Shown in pieces: positions 1-4,721 of a stretch of DNA of 5,077 bases. The notes under the pieces were generated by a model, which ran no database searches, was not told where the DNA came from, and saw only the letters and a program-made list of their open reading frames with translations. This DNA comes from Minisyncoccota bacterium. Lineage in GTDB: Bacteria; Patescibacteriota; Minisyncoccia; Phycocordibacterales; SBAW01. Each line of letters starts with the position of its first letter. Positions within the stretch are counted from its first letter, which is position 1. The stretch lies in assembly GCA_020050775.1 (NCBI GenBank), contig JAGVKC010000043.1, positions 1-5,077 on the forward strand, read 5' to 3'. Made by a program: the position numbers and the translations under genes.

Positions 1-53
1 GGTACTGAAGTATGAGGGCTATCAGTGCTTCCATCAGCATATATACTAGCATT
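1..53 (+). promoter_or_regulatory. Putative promoter/operator of the PAP2_C gene
   Basis: A TATACT hexamer at 42-47 lies six bases before the ATG at 54, the spacing expected if transcription starts at or next to the start codon (leaderless mRNA). No good -35 hexamer is visible at 16-18 bp upstream. Further up are GGTAC (1-5), three bases, and AGTATGAGGG (9-18). The same GGTAC and the reverse complement of that 10-mer occur at the same distances from the start of the response regulator gene, so this may be an operator rather than a core promoter. The window edge cuts off anything further upstream. Confidence 0.4.
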
Positions 54-692
54 ATGAGTATCATTTCAAGATACAAAGAAGCGTTTTCTAAACCCGCCTT
101 TACCCGGAACGTGGCGGAAGGAGTGGTCCTGCTCACCGCAGCTCTTACCTTGTCGTTTTATGCGATTCAGTACGCCTCTAACAAAGCGAGTAACTACGTT
201 GAAGACATAATTTTGAGCAATATTCCTGCATACGATGTTGACTGGCTTTTCGTGTATGGAACGTTCGCGCATATGCTTATTTTTGTGGCACTGCTTCTAT
301 ACAAGCCCCAACGTCTCCCCTTCGCGCTCAAGGGCATTGCGCTCTTCTACATCATCCGCTCTATTTTTATTTCTCTTACGCACCTGGGGCCATACCCTAT
401 AGAAATTCCCCCTACTCCTGCACCTGTACTTAACAGCGTGTTTTTTGCAGGAGACCTCTTCTTCTCCGGCCACACAGGCTTGCCGTTTCTTGCAGCTCTA
501 GCATTTTGGTATGAGCCCGTGTTGCGCTACTTTTATCTCGCTTCTTCGTTATTTTTTGGGACAATAGTGCTTTTGGGCCATTACCACTACTCCATAGACG
601 TGCTGGCTGCCTTCTTTATCACCTACACGATTTACGTTATGGCAAAGTGGCTTTTTGCACGCGACTATGAGCTCTTCATGGGCGCTTCCTAA
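54..692 (+). CDS. PAP2_C (sphingomyelin-synthase-like) integral membrane protein
   Basis: A 212-residue multi-pass membrane protein of the PAP2/lipid-phosphate phosphatase superfamily, closest to the sphingomyelin-synthase-related PAP2_C branch. The diagnostic motifs are GDLFFSGHT (133-141) and HYSIDV (178-183). In the family, the two histidines and the aspartate (here H140, H178, D182) form the catalytic triad that moves or hydrolyses a phosphate headgroup on the outer membrane face. An upstream R-S-I-F-I-S-L-T-H-L-G-P stretch (102-113) resembles the family's second conserved motif. About six hydrophobic segments are visible (roughly 20-40, 61-83, 89-109, 127-151, 158-174, 176-196). No eukaryotic sphingolipid role is implied; the substrate is unknown, probably an envelope lipid or polyprenyl phosphate. 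An in-frame ATG at 12 would add 14 residues. I prefer 54 because of the TATACT six bases before it and because, as I recall, relatives begin just before an RYKE-like segment. Family assignment is firm, reaction is inferred. Confidence 0.88.
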   Translation: MSIISRYKEAFSKPAFTRNVAEGVVLLTAALTLSFYAIQYASNKASNYVEDIILSNIPAYDVDWLFVYGTFAHMLIFVALLLYKPQRLPFALKGIALFYIIRSIFISLTHLGPYPIEIPPTPAPVLNSVFFAGDLFFSGHTGLPFLAALAFWYEPVLRYFYLASSLFFGTIVLLGHYHYSIDVLAAFFITYTIYVMAKWLFARDYELFMGAS

Positions 693-708
693 ACCCATTT
701 CATCAAAA

Positions 709-746
709 GTACGAACATACCCTGCAATTGCAGGGTATGTTCGTAC
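709..746. terminator. Perfect 38-bp palindrome, likely a (bidirectional) terminator
   Basis: The left arm GTACGAACATACCCTGCAA (709-727) is exactly mirrored by 728-746, with no mismatch. The RNA could form about 17 bp closed by an AATT loop. It begins 16 bases after the stop of the PAP2_C gene. On the + strand it is preceded by AAAA and followed by a moderately U-rich stretch (CTGTATACTTCTTC) rather than a clean U-run; on the - strand it is followed at once by TTTT. A 3'-end-forming or stabilising hairpin for the PAP2_C transcript is the simplest reading. A large operator is the alternative. Confidence 0.5.
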
Positions 747-772
747 CTGTATACTTCTTCATGAATGCTTCA

Positions 773-825
773 GGTACCTTCCCTCATACTCAATTAGGTC
801 GAACGTTAACTAATCATAACACTAT
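773..825 (+). promoter_or_regulatory. Putative promoter/operator of the response regulator-kinase operon
   Basis: GGTAC (773-777), three bases, then CCCTCATACT (781-790), which is the reverse complement of AGTATGAGGG found in the equivalent place before the PAP2_C gene. A weak -10 candidate CATAAC (815-820) ends five bases before the ATG at 826. No Shine-Dalgarno sequence lies between, so a leaderless or near-leaderless transcript is likely. OmpR-family regulators commonly bind near the -35 region of their own promoters, so this 10-mer is a candidate autoregulatory site. The hexamer call is weak. Confidence 0.35.
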
Positions 826-1515
826 ATGCACATACTCATAGTCGAAGACGAGGAACGCCTGGCCAAAGCCCTCAAAAAAGGCTTGGAACTGAAAGGCTAC
901 GCAGTCGACTGGCTCGCGGATTCCGAAAAAGCGCGCAATCGCATCCTTCTGTACCGCAGCGAATACGACCTTATTATTCTTGACCTCATGCTCCCTGGCA
1001 TTGACGGAGCCACTATTACTGAGTCTGTGCGCCAGGAAGGCGTTACTACGCCAATAATCATCCTTACGGCACGCAATGAAACCGAACATAAGGTAGATCT
1101 CCTTAATAAAGGCGCTGATGATTACATCGTGAAGCCATTCTCGTTCGAGGAGTTGCTTGCACGTATAAACTCGGTCCTGCGCCGTCCTACCCAATCAAAG
1201 CCGGTGGTGCTAAAAGTCGGAGATTTAGAAATGGACATGGCAACCCGCGTTGTGCGCAAAGAAGGCACAGAAGTACCACTTACCCTCAAAGAATTCTCGC
1301 TTCTAGAATGCTTTATGCGCCAGCCGAACGAAGTTCTCTCTCGCGAGAAGCTCTTTGATCATGTGTGGGACTTCAATTCCCTTTCGTGGTCGAACGTACT
1401 TGACGTGCATATGAAAAATCTAAGAAAAAAACTTGGAACTGATGAAAACGGCGACAATCTATTTGAAACTGTTCGGGGAGTGGGTTACCGCTTGGCGGGA
1501 GAAATACGCGAGTGA
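826..1515 (+). CDS. OmpR/PhoB-family DNA-binding response regulator
   Basis: A 229-residue two-domain transcription factor, the usual length for the family. The receiver domain (1 to about 118) shows the acidic pocket E7-D8, phospho-acceptor D53 in ILDLMLPGIDG, switch T81 in ILTAR, and K103 in IVKPFSFEEL. The winged-helix DNA-binding domain (about 127-225) has LTLKEFSLLECFM, SREKLFDHVWD, recognition-helix region SNVLDVHMKNLRKKLG (189-204) and the wing ETVRGVGYRL. It should be phosphorylated by the histidine kinase encoded immediately downstream and then bind repeat sites near target promoters; the targets are unknown, with its own promoter and that of the PAP2_C gene as candidates. All catalytic residues are present. 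The ATG at 826 gives the canonical HILIVEDE start, with no Shine-Dalgarno sequence. Confidence 0.96.
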   Translation: MHILIVEDEERLAKALKKGLELKGYAVDWLADSEKARNRILLYRSEYDLIILDLMLPGIDGATITESVRQEGVTTPIIILTARNETEHKVDLLNKGADDYIVKPFSFEELLARINSVLRRPTQSKPVVLKVGDLEMDMATRVVRKEGTEVPLTLKEFSLLECFMRQPNEVLSREKLFDHVWDFNSLSWSNVLDVHMKNLRKKLGTDENGDNLFETVRGVGYRLAGEIRE

Positions 1516-2497
1516 TTTATTCTTCCGCACCACGGTAAACATCATCGCACTCCAGGCAGCGTTTGTACTGGTGTGCGTGCTTGGATTTATCATTGTGTGG
1601 ATTTACAGTGAGTATGGCTGGCTGGTATTTAGCGGCATACTCCTTGCGGCAGTCGTGTTTGGGGTGCTCCTCGCGCGCTATACGCTTGCACCGGCGCAAA
1701 ATACCTTGCACAACCAAAAACTCTTCATCTCTAACGTTGCACATGAGCTGCGCACGCCTCTTTCGACTATCAAAACATCCTCTGAAGTGGCACTACTGGA
1801 TGAGTCGCTTTCGCCTGATGTGCGCACCGTATTTACTGAAATAGTCGAAGAGCTCAACCGCATATCAGAGATCATCAATAACCTTCTTTCACTCAATACC
1901 CTCACACGCCCAGAGCGCATGCAGTTTCATAACGTCGATGTAGGCCCCATTGCAGAAGCAGCCGTAGAACGTCTTACGTCGCTGGCTCGAGAACGCGGCA
2001 TTCGCATTACGCTGCGTAAAGAAAGTAACTCAATAGTGTGGGGCAACCCCGGAGCGCTTGAACAAATTATGACCAATGTCATCAAAAATGCGCTCGCCTA
2101 CACACCGGAGGACACTAACGGCGCAGTTACGGTTACCGTGCGTCCTAACGGCGACGGTCTCATACTTTTTTCTGTTACAGACAGCGGTATCGGCATTTCT
2201 CAGGACGACCTTTTCCATATTTTTGAACCGTTTTACCGCGCAGACACTTCGCGCGTGCGAAAAATACGCAAAACGGGTTCTGGTTTGGGTCTAACCATAG
2301 TAAACGAAATGGTGCGAGCACATCATGGAAAGATTCAAATACAAAGCGCTAAGCGCAAAGGCACCACTGTATCGATATACCTACCCCGTGGCGGTTGGGC
2401 CAACCGCACAGGACATGATGAAGCCCCCACAGATCGTAGCGAAGCCTCCTTTGATTTCTCAAGCGGATATAACCCTCAAGGACCAAAGTCTCGGTAG
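1442..2497 (+). CDS. Membrane sensor histidine kinase, partner of the upstream regulator
   Basis: About 351 residues from the ATG at 1442 (a TTG at 1433 would add three). Two transmembrane helices (about 31-53 and 59-79) are separated by only some five residues, so there is almost no extracytoplasmic sensor and no recognisable HAMP domain. This resembles intramembrane-sensing kinases. The DHp domain has the H-box FISNVAHELRTPLSTIK with phospho-accepting H101. The ATPase domain has the N-box NVIKNALAYT (212-221), D-box DSGIGI (247-252), F-box FEPFYRAD (261-268) and G-box GSGLGL (279-284), all intact. A polar, probably disordered tail of about 35 residues follows the last strand (VSIYLP). The reading frame overlaps the regulator gene by 74 bp, and between 1445 and 1570 it holds no ATG, GTG or TTG. 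The first 25 or so residues are therefore encoded opposite the regulator's conserved C-terminus, and the true start is uncertain. The kinase assignment itself is firm. Confidence 0.93.
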   Translation: MKTATIYLKLFGEWVTAWREKYASDLFFRTTVNIIALQAAFVLVCVLGFIIVWIYSEYGWLVFSGILLAAVVFGVLLARYTLAPAQNTLHNQKLFISNVAHELRTPLSTIKTSSEVALLDESLSPDVRTVFTEIVEELNRISEIINNLLSLNTLTRPERMQFHNVDVGPIAEAAVERLTSLARERGIRITLRKESNSIVWGNPGALEQIMTNVIKNALAYTPEDTNGAVTVTVRPNGDGLILFSVTDSGIGISQDDLFHIFEPFYRADTSRVRKIRKTGSGLGLTIVNEMVRAHHGKIQIQSAKRKGTTVSIYLPRGGWANRTGHDEAPTDRSEASFDFSSGYNPQGPKSR

Positions 2498-2656
2498 CCG
2501 CTTCCCCTTCACACCGCTTTTCGTCGTCTTAACTATGCGGGATATTTCTATTGTATCGAGGTACATGAACATCACAGAAAATCAAAACAGTGTTGATACG
2601 CAACGACTTGTGCTTCGCAACGAAAAGCCGGTGTGCGGGGCTTCATATTTGGTTCA

Positions 2657-2686
2657 GCACACATCGATACACTTGACGATGTGTGC
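2657..2686. repeat. 10-bp perfect inverted repeat
   Basis: GCACACATCG (2657-2666) is exactly complementary to CGATGTGTGC (2677-2686) across a 10-base loop. No U-run follows on either strand close enough for a classical terminator. It lies about 160 bp after the kinase stop. It could be an RNA-processing or stability hairpin in the operon's 3' region, or a protein-binding dyad; the sequence does not decide. Confidence 0.4.
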
Positions 2687-2757
2687 GAGTGCGTAATCAA
2701 TAAAGGCACACAGCGTATCGGGCAAAAACACATGGACGGCGATTGAGCTCTTATAAA

Positions 2758-2793
2758 GAGCCGCTGTCACTTTTTAGAAGTCGGCTCAGTTTT
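2758..2793 (+). terminator. Probable intrinsic terminator of the regulator-kinase operon
   Basis: GAGCCG (2758-2763) pairs with CGGCTC (2782-2787). Inside, ACTT (2769-2772) pairs with AAGT (2778-2781) round a five-base loop, giving 10 bp with a five-base bulge on the 5' side. AGTTTT follows directly. An overlapping alternative hairpin, GCTCTT-ATA-AAGAGC (2747-2761), competes for the 5' arm, and TCGGCTCAG (2781-2789) could also pair with CTGAGCCGA (2843-2851). The first fold fits a modest terminator 260 bp after the kinase stop; the mutually exclusive folds could instead be regulatory. Confidence 0.4.
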
Positions 2794-2825
2794 AACGTGC
2801 GTAATAAGATAAGGTCTAAACCAAG

Positions 2826-2888
2826 ATGAAAAAGAAAAAGATCTGAGCCGAGGGGGCTCTGTCGCCACAAGCGAGGGGCCCCCTCGGC
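2826..2888 (-). terminator. GC-rich hairpin with a U-rich 3' side on the - strand
   Basis: GCCGAGGGGGC (2847-2857) is exactly complementary to 2878-2888, with further inner pairing including TCGC (2862-2865) with GCGA (2871-2874) round a five-base loop. On the - strand the stem is followed by TCAGATC and then TTTTTCTTTTT, so it could end a leftward transcript starting between here and the cupin promoter. Two points weaken this: seven bases separate the stem from the U-tract, and two inner pairs are G-U on the + strand but A-C on the - strand. No leftward gene is evident. Confidence 0.3.
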
Positions 2889-3004
2889 GTATGCGATTGA
2901 GCACAATCGTGTCGCATCATTGTCCACTATGCTGCGACGCAATATCATGCCGCGCAATTGTTGATTCTGAGGAATCATGTCGCATTCTTCGATTAAAATG
3001 CGAC
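2847..3004. ncRNA. Chain of adjacent hairpins; candidate structured RNA
   Basis: Five or six stems follow one another with almost no gaps: 2847-2888 (GC-rich, 11 bp plus inner pairs); 2891-2912 (CGATTG-AGCA-CAATCG, extended by G-U pairs); 2911-2938 (GTCGCA with TGCGAC); a weak stem 2939-2961; 2962-2977 (TGATTC-TGAG-GAATCA); and 2979-3004 (GTCGCATT with AATGCGAC). The third and last share the same GTCGCA/TGCGAC arms. I recognise no known RNA family. The transcribed strand is uncertain: G-U pairs favour the + strand, the U-tract beyond the first hairpin favours the - strand, and a T7 run at 3056-3062 could end a + strand transcript. It may also be a non-transcribed repeat cluster. Confidence 0.3.
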
Positions 3005-3037
3005 CGAGTGGCGCGGCGAGGCTCCTTTCTCCACAAC

Positions 3038-3049
3038 TACTGCGCAGTA
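3038..3049. promoter_or_regulatory. 12-bp palindrome upstream of the cupin -10 element
   Basis: TACTGCGCAGTA is a perfect dyad ending 17 bp before the TACAAT hexamer, where a -35 element would sit (no good -35 hexamer is present). That position suits an operator for an activator or repressor of the cupin-GH130 operon. Because a run of seven T follows at 3056-3062, the dyad could alternatively be the short stem of a weak terminator for a transcript arriving from the left. Confidence 0.35.
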
Positions 3050-3066
3050 CGTAGATTTTTTTGCCA

Positions 3067-3080
3067 TACAATAGAGCGGT
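3067..3080 (+). promoter_or_regulatory. -10 element of a likely leaderless cupin promoter
   Basis: TACAAT (3067-3072, five of six matches to TATAAT) is eight bases before the ATG at 3081, preceded by an A/T-rich spacer with seven T. Transcription would start at or within a base or two of the ATG. The bases between hexamer and start (AGAGCGGT) hold no Shine-Dalgarno match, consistent with leaderless initiation. Confidence 0.5.
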
Positions 3081-3434
3081 ATGGATGGCCTCTCTAACTA
3101 TCAAAGGCAAGTTCGCCCGTGGGGCGATTTCGAGCGCTTTACACTTAACGAACAGACTACTGTAAAAATAATTACAGTAAAAGCTGGCGAAGCTATAAGC
3201 TTGCAGACACATGAGAACCGCGATGAGTTTTGGCGCGTCCTTACCGGTTCCGGCGTGTTCACTATTAACGACGAGCACCATACAGCAGAAGCAGGCGCGC
3301 AATTTTTCTCTCCGCGCGCTTCAAAACATCGTGTCGCAGGAGGTCCTGGGGGTCTTTCGTTCCTAGAAATTGCGTTCGGCACCTTTGACGAGAAAGATAT
3401 AACTCGTCTCGAAGACAACTATGGACGCGCGTGA
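3081..3434 (+). CDS. Single-domain mannose-6-phosphate isomerase-type cupin (type II PMI C-terminal domain)
   Basis: A 117-residue protein that is essentially one cupin barrel, matching the C-terminal isomerase domain of bifunctional mannose-1-phosphate guanylyltransferase/phosphomannose isomerases. The N-terminal nucleotidyltransferase half is absent, so this is a stand-alone form. Landmarks: RPWGDFERF (12-20), VKIITVKAGEAISLQTH (28-44), NRDEFWRVLTGSG (46-58), SPRASKHRV (77-85) and the ending EKDITRLEDNYGR (104-116). Likely metal ligands by family pattern are Q42, H44, E49 and H83. Expected activity is interconversion of mannose 6-phosphate and fructose 6-phosphate in the cytoplasm; members of this cupin group can have other sugar substrates. 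The stop overlaps the next gene's start by 14 bp, so the two are probably co-transcribed and translationally coupled, linking the cupin to mannoside metabolism. Confidence 0.9.
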   Translation: MDGLSNYQRQVRPWGDFERFTLNEQTTVKIITVKAGEAISLQTHENRDEFWRVLTGSGVFTINDEHHTAEAGAQFFSPRASKHRVAGGPGGLSFLEIAFGTFDEKDITRLEDNYGRA

Positions 3435-4296
3435 CCTTCTGTTCCTTCTCTTAGCGCTAACACTCCTTCTCTTCGTACTCTTCTGCCTCCTGGGGTATTG
3501 GCTACTGCGGCAGAGTACGCCTATACGCCTGCGCCGCTTTGCGCACAACCCAGTGTTGCGCCCCGACCCAGAACATTGGTGGGAATCTGAAGCAGTATTT
3601 AATCCTGCCGCAATGTATGAAGGAGGTCGCGTCCATCTTCTCTACCGTGCACTCGGCCGAGACGGGATTTCGCGCATCGGCTATGCGTCGAGCAAAGACG
3701 GGGTTCATTTTGATGAACGGCTTGCCTACCCGGTATATGAGCCAACGCGCGGCTTTGGTATTCCGGATAAAAACCGCATCTACGGTCCTCTTTCGTATAG
3801 CCAAACAGCGTATGCATCCGGCGGCGGCTGGGGCGGCGCTGAAGACCCGCGCATGGTGCGCATCGGGAGCGAAGTCTATATAACGTTCACTGCGTTTGAT
3901 GGCTGGGGTTTCGTGCGTATGGCGCTCACCTCAACTCCTATAAAAAACTTCATGCATAAAACGTTCAACTGGGCGCAGCCCGCGCTCATTTCGCCACCTA
4001 ACGAAATGCATAAGAACTGGGTTTTGTTTCCGGAAAAAATTGGCGGGCGCTACGCGATACTGCACGGCATCTCTCCGGACATTCGCATCGAATACATTGA
4101 CGACCTTGCAGACCTCTATAGACCCGATCTCTTTATTCAAAGCGGCCCGCCAAAGGCGGCAGGCCCGGCAAGTGGGACAATCATATGCGCGGCGCTGGCG
4201 CACCACCACTGCGCACCAAAGAGGGGTGGCTCGTGTTTTATCATGCAAACGATGAGCGCGAGAGCTACAAGTACAAACTCGGCGCGATGCTTCTAG
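3421..4296 (+). CDS. Membrane-anchored GH130 glycoside phosphorylase, N-terminal part of a frameshifted gene
   Basis: The first 242 residues read as the front two-thirds of a GH130 five-bladed beta-propeller enzyme (beta-mannoside phosphorylase family; glycosidic bond plus phosphate to mannose 1-phosphate). A hydrophobic segment at 6-29 (DLLFLLLALTLLLFV...) would tether it to the membrane; the short charged N-terminus favours an N-in, catalytic-domain-outside topology, though this is not certain and phosphate availability outside would matter. Family landmarks: HNPVLRP (42-48), WESEAVFNPAAMYEGG (54-69), LLYRALGRDGISRIGYASS (73-91), GGAEDPRM (138-145; the EDPR motif is near the catalytic aspartate in characterised members), YITFTAFDG (153-161) and NWVLFPEKIGGRYAILH (199-215). 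After FIQSG at 241-242 the frame leaves the family and ends in about 50 unrelated residues. The rest of the enzyme is in another frame from 4170 on. The start overlaps the cupin stop by 14 bp. Confidence 0.85.
   Translation: MDARDLLFLLLALTLLLFVLFCLLGYWLLRQSTPIRLRRFAHNPVLRPDPEHWWESEAVFNPAAMYEGGRVHLLYRALGRDGISRIGYASSKDGVHFDERLAYPVYEPTRGFGIPDKNRIYGPLSYSQTAYASGGGWGGAEDPRMVRIGSEVYITFTAFDGWGFVRMALTSTPIKNFMHKTFNWAQPALISPPNEMHKNWVLFPEKIGGRYAILHGISPDIRIEYIDDLADLYRPDLFIQSGPPKAAGPASGTIICAALAHHHCAPKRGGSCFIMQTMSARATSTNSARCF
4147..4169. repeat. 23-bp GC-rich palindromic insertion that shifts the GH130 frame
   Basis: The stretch contains CCGCC-AAA-GGCGG (4147-4159). Together with flanking bases it can fold as GGCC-CGCC-AAA-GGCG-(GCA)-GGCC (4144-4165). 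It is bounded by CGGC at 4143-4146 and again at 4166-4169. Removing exactly these 23 bases joins codons AGC GGC to AAG TGG and gives FIQSG-KWDNHMRGAG, the expected family sequence, in one frame. Length 23 is not a multiple of three, hence the shift. A single lost base in the GC-rich stretch (biological or sequencing error) would also explain the frame change and leave a GPPKAAGP-like insert. Confidence 0.5.
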
Positions 4297-4544
4297 ATTT
4301 GGCTGACCCGACAAAAATAATCTACCGCAGTGATTACCCAGTACTTGAACCGGATATGTGGTACGAAAACGACTGGAAGCCAGGCATCGTCTACGCCTCC
4401 GGCTCTATCATTAAAGACGGAGAGCTTTTTGTGTACTACGGCGGCGGAGATAAATACGTAGCCGTTGCAAAAGCAAATCTTTCAGAGTTCCTCCATAAAC
4501 TCACCAACAATCAACACGCGATACTAGAGCCCGTAAAAATATAA
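4185..4544 (+). CDS. GH130 glycoside phosphorylase, C-terminal part of the same frameshifted gene
   Basis: This frame supplies the last propeller blades of the upstream GH130 protein: RGAGAPPLRTKEGWLVFYHA (2-21), YKLGAMLLDLADPTKIIYRS, YPVLEPDMWYE, PGIVYASGSII, and the closing blade ELFVYYGGGDKYVAVAKA. Family sequence already begins before the ATG, at KWDNH (codons from 4170), so the ATG is an internal methionine rather than a gene start. Joined to the upstream part without the 23-bp insertion, the protein would be 366 residues, a normal length for an anchored GH130. Codon usage and the conserved motifs look undamaged apart from the single frameshift, suggesting a recent lesion or an assembly error. 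Whether any separate fragment is made is unknown; GGGA seven bases before the ATG is only a weak ribosome-binding candidate. Confidence 0.8.
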   Translation: MRGAGAPPLRTKEGWLVFYHANDERESYKYKLGAMLLDLADPTKIIYRSDYPVLEPDMWYENDWKPGIVYASGSIIKDGELFVYYGGGDKYVAVAKANLSEFLHKLTNNQHAILEPVKI

Positions 4545-4582
4545 AACGATTCACACTGAGCACACCTACCATGCAAGAAAAG

Positions 4583-4611
4583 TGAACAACTGGAAATTTG
4601 TATCTTATACT
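4583..4611 (+). promoter_or_regulatory. Sigma-70-like promoter of the second GH130 gene
   Basis: TGAACA (4583-4588), a 17-bp spacer, and TATACT (4606-4611). The -10 matches five of six consensus bases and the -35 four of six, with ideal spacing. Transcription would start about 4617-4619, giving a leader of roughly 104 bases. That start coincides with the first base of the outer helix of the predicted leader RNA, which supports both calls. No terminator is evident between the preceding gene and this promoter, so read-through from the cupin operon is also possible. Confidence 0.5.
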
Positions 4612-4616
4612 ATGGA

Positions 4617-4714
4617 GACGCAACTCTCAGGAAGGAGGCTTTCGAGCGCGACGGCGCTAAACTGTCGAAATTTTTCAGCAGAAAAATTTCGTACTCCTGA
4701 CGGAGACGTTCGTC
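4617..4714 (+). ncRNA. Structured 5' leader: predicted three-way-junction RNA
   Basis: The closing helix pairs 4617-4632 with 4695-4714 as GACG/CGTC, AAC/GTT, TC/GA and TCAGGA/TCCTGA: 15 bp with bulges at 4621, 4707 and 4701-4704. Inside are a short stem AGCGC-GACG-GCGCT (4645-4658) and a perfect 11-bp stem CGAAATTTTTC-AGCA-GAAAAATTTCG (4666-4691). An ideal Shine-Dalgarno sequence AAGGAGG (4632-4638) lies mostly in the first junction strand, yet no start codon follows it at usable distance. The fold ends seven bases before the ATG of the second GH130 gene, which has no Shine-Dalgarno sequence of its own. ATTTCG (4686-4691) could alternatively pair with CGAAAT (4714-4719) just before the start codon. 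A riboswitch-like or otherwise regulatory leader is the inference. I recognise no known family. The fold was drawn by hand and not energy-scored. Confidence 0.5.
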
Positions 4715-4721
4715 GAAATCT

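Larger units (their letters stand above)
2498..3037. other. Long gene-poor interval rich in inverted repeats
   Basis: Between the kinase stop and the cupin promoter I find no open frame that reads like a protein. The frames that are open lack family motifs and mostly traverse hairpins. The first part (2498-2746) is featureless apart from one hairpin at 2657-2686. The second part (2747-3004) is almost entirely made of inverted repeats, described separately. A 43-codon frame at 2565-2696 (ATG preceded by GAGGTAC) is the only small frame with even a weak ribosome-binding-site-like context; its product is unremarkable and I do not call it a gene. Decayed coding sequence cannot be excluded. Confidence 0.6.

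Noticed and set aside
712..743. LexA/SOS-box-like arms (CGAAC ... GTTCG) in the long palindrome
   Set aside because: The half-sites are 22 bases apart, while a Gram-positive-type SOS box needs about four between them.
2325..2696. 123-codon + frame overlapping the kinase C-terminus
   Set aside because: The overlap is out of frame with conserved ATPase motifs, and the part beyond the kinase stop has no family features.
3000..3026. CGACCGAGTGG followed by GCGGCGAGG, reminiscent of a tRNA-Ser/Leu D-arm
   Set aside because: No acceptor stem, anticodon arm or TTCGA T-arm follows at the required spacing on this strand.
2498..3080. CRISPR array or known housekeeping RNA (RNase P, tmRNA, SRP)
   Set aside because: No regularly spaced direct repeats, and no conserved core sequences of those RNAs could be found on either strand.
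2891..3097. 68-codon + frame with several Cys and His (HHCPLCC...)
   Set aside because: The Cys/His spacing fits no zinc motif I know, and the frame coincides with the chain of inverted repeats, which better explains the sequence.
2751..3302. 183-codon open frame on the - strand across the intergenic hairpins and into the cupin
   Set aside because: No recognisable domain; its first third is antisense to the well-supported cupin, and the rest runs through hairpins. Kept only as a reason to run blastx on 2751-3060.
4664..4720. Hammerhead-ribozyme-like pieces (GUC before a stem, CUGACGGA, short stem, GAAA)
   Set aside because: The core would be CUGACGG rather than CUGANGA, six bases separate stem I from it, and no stem III can be drawn; the bases pair better in the three-way junction.
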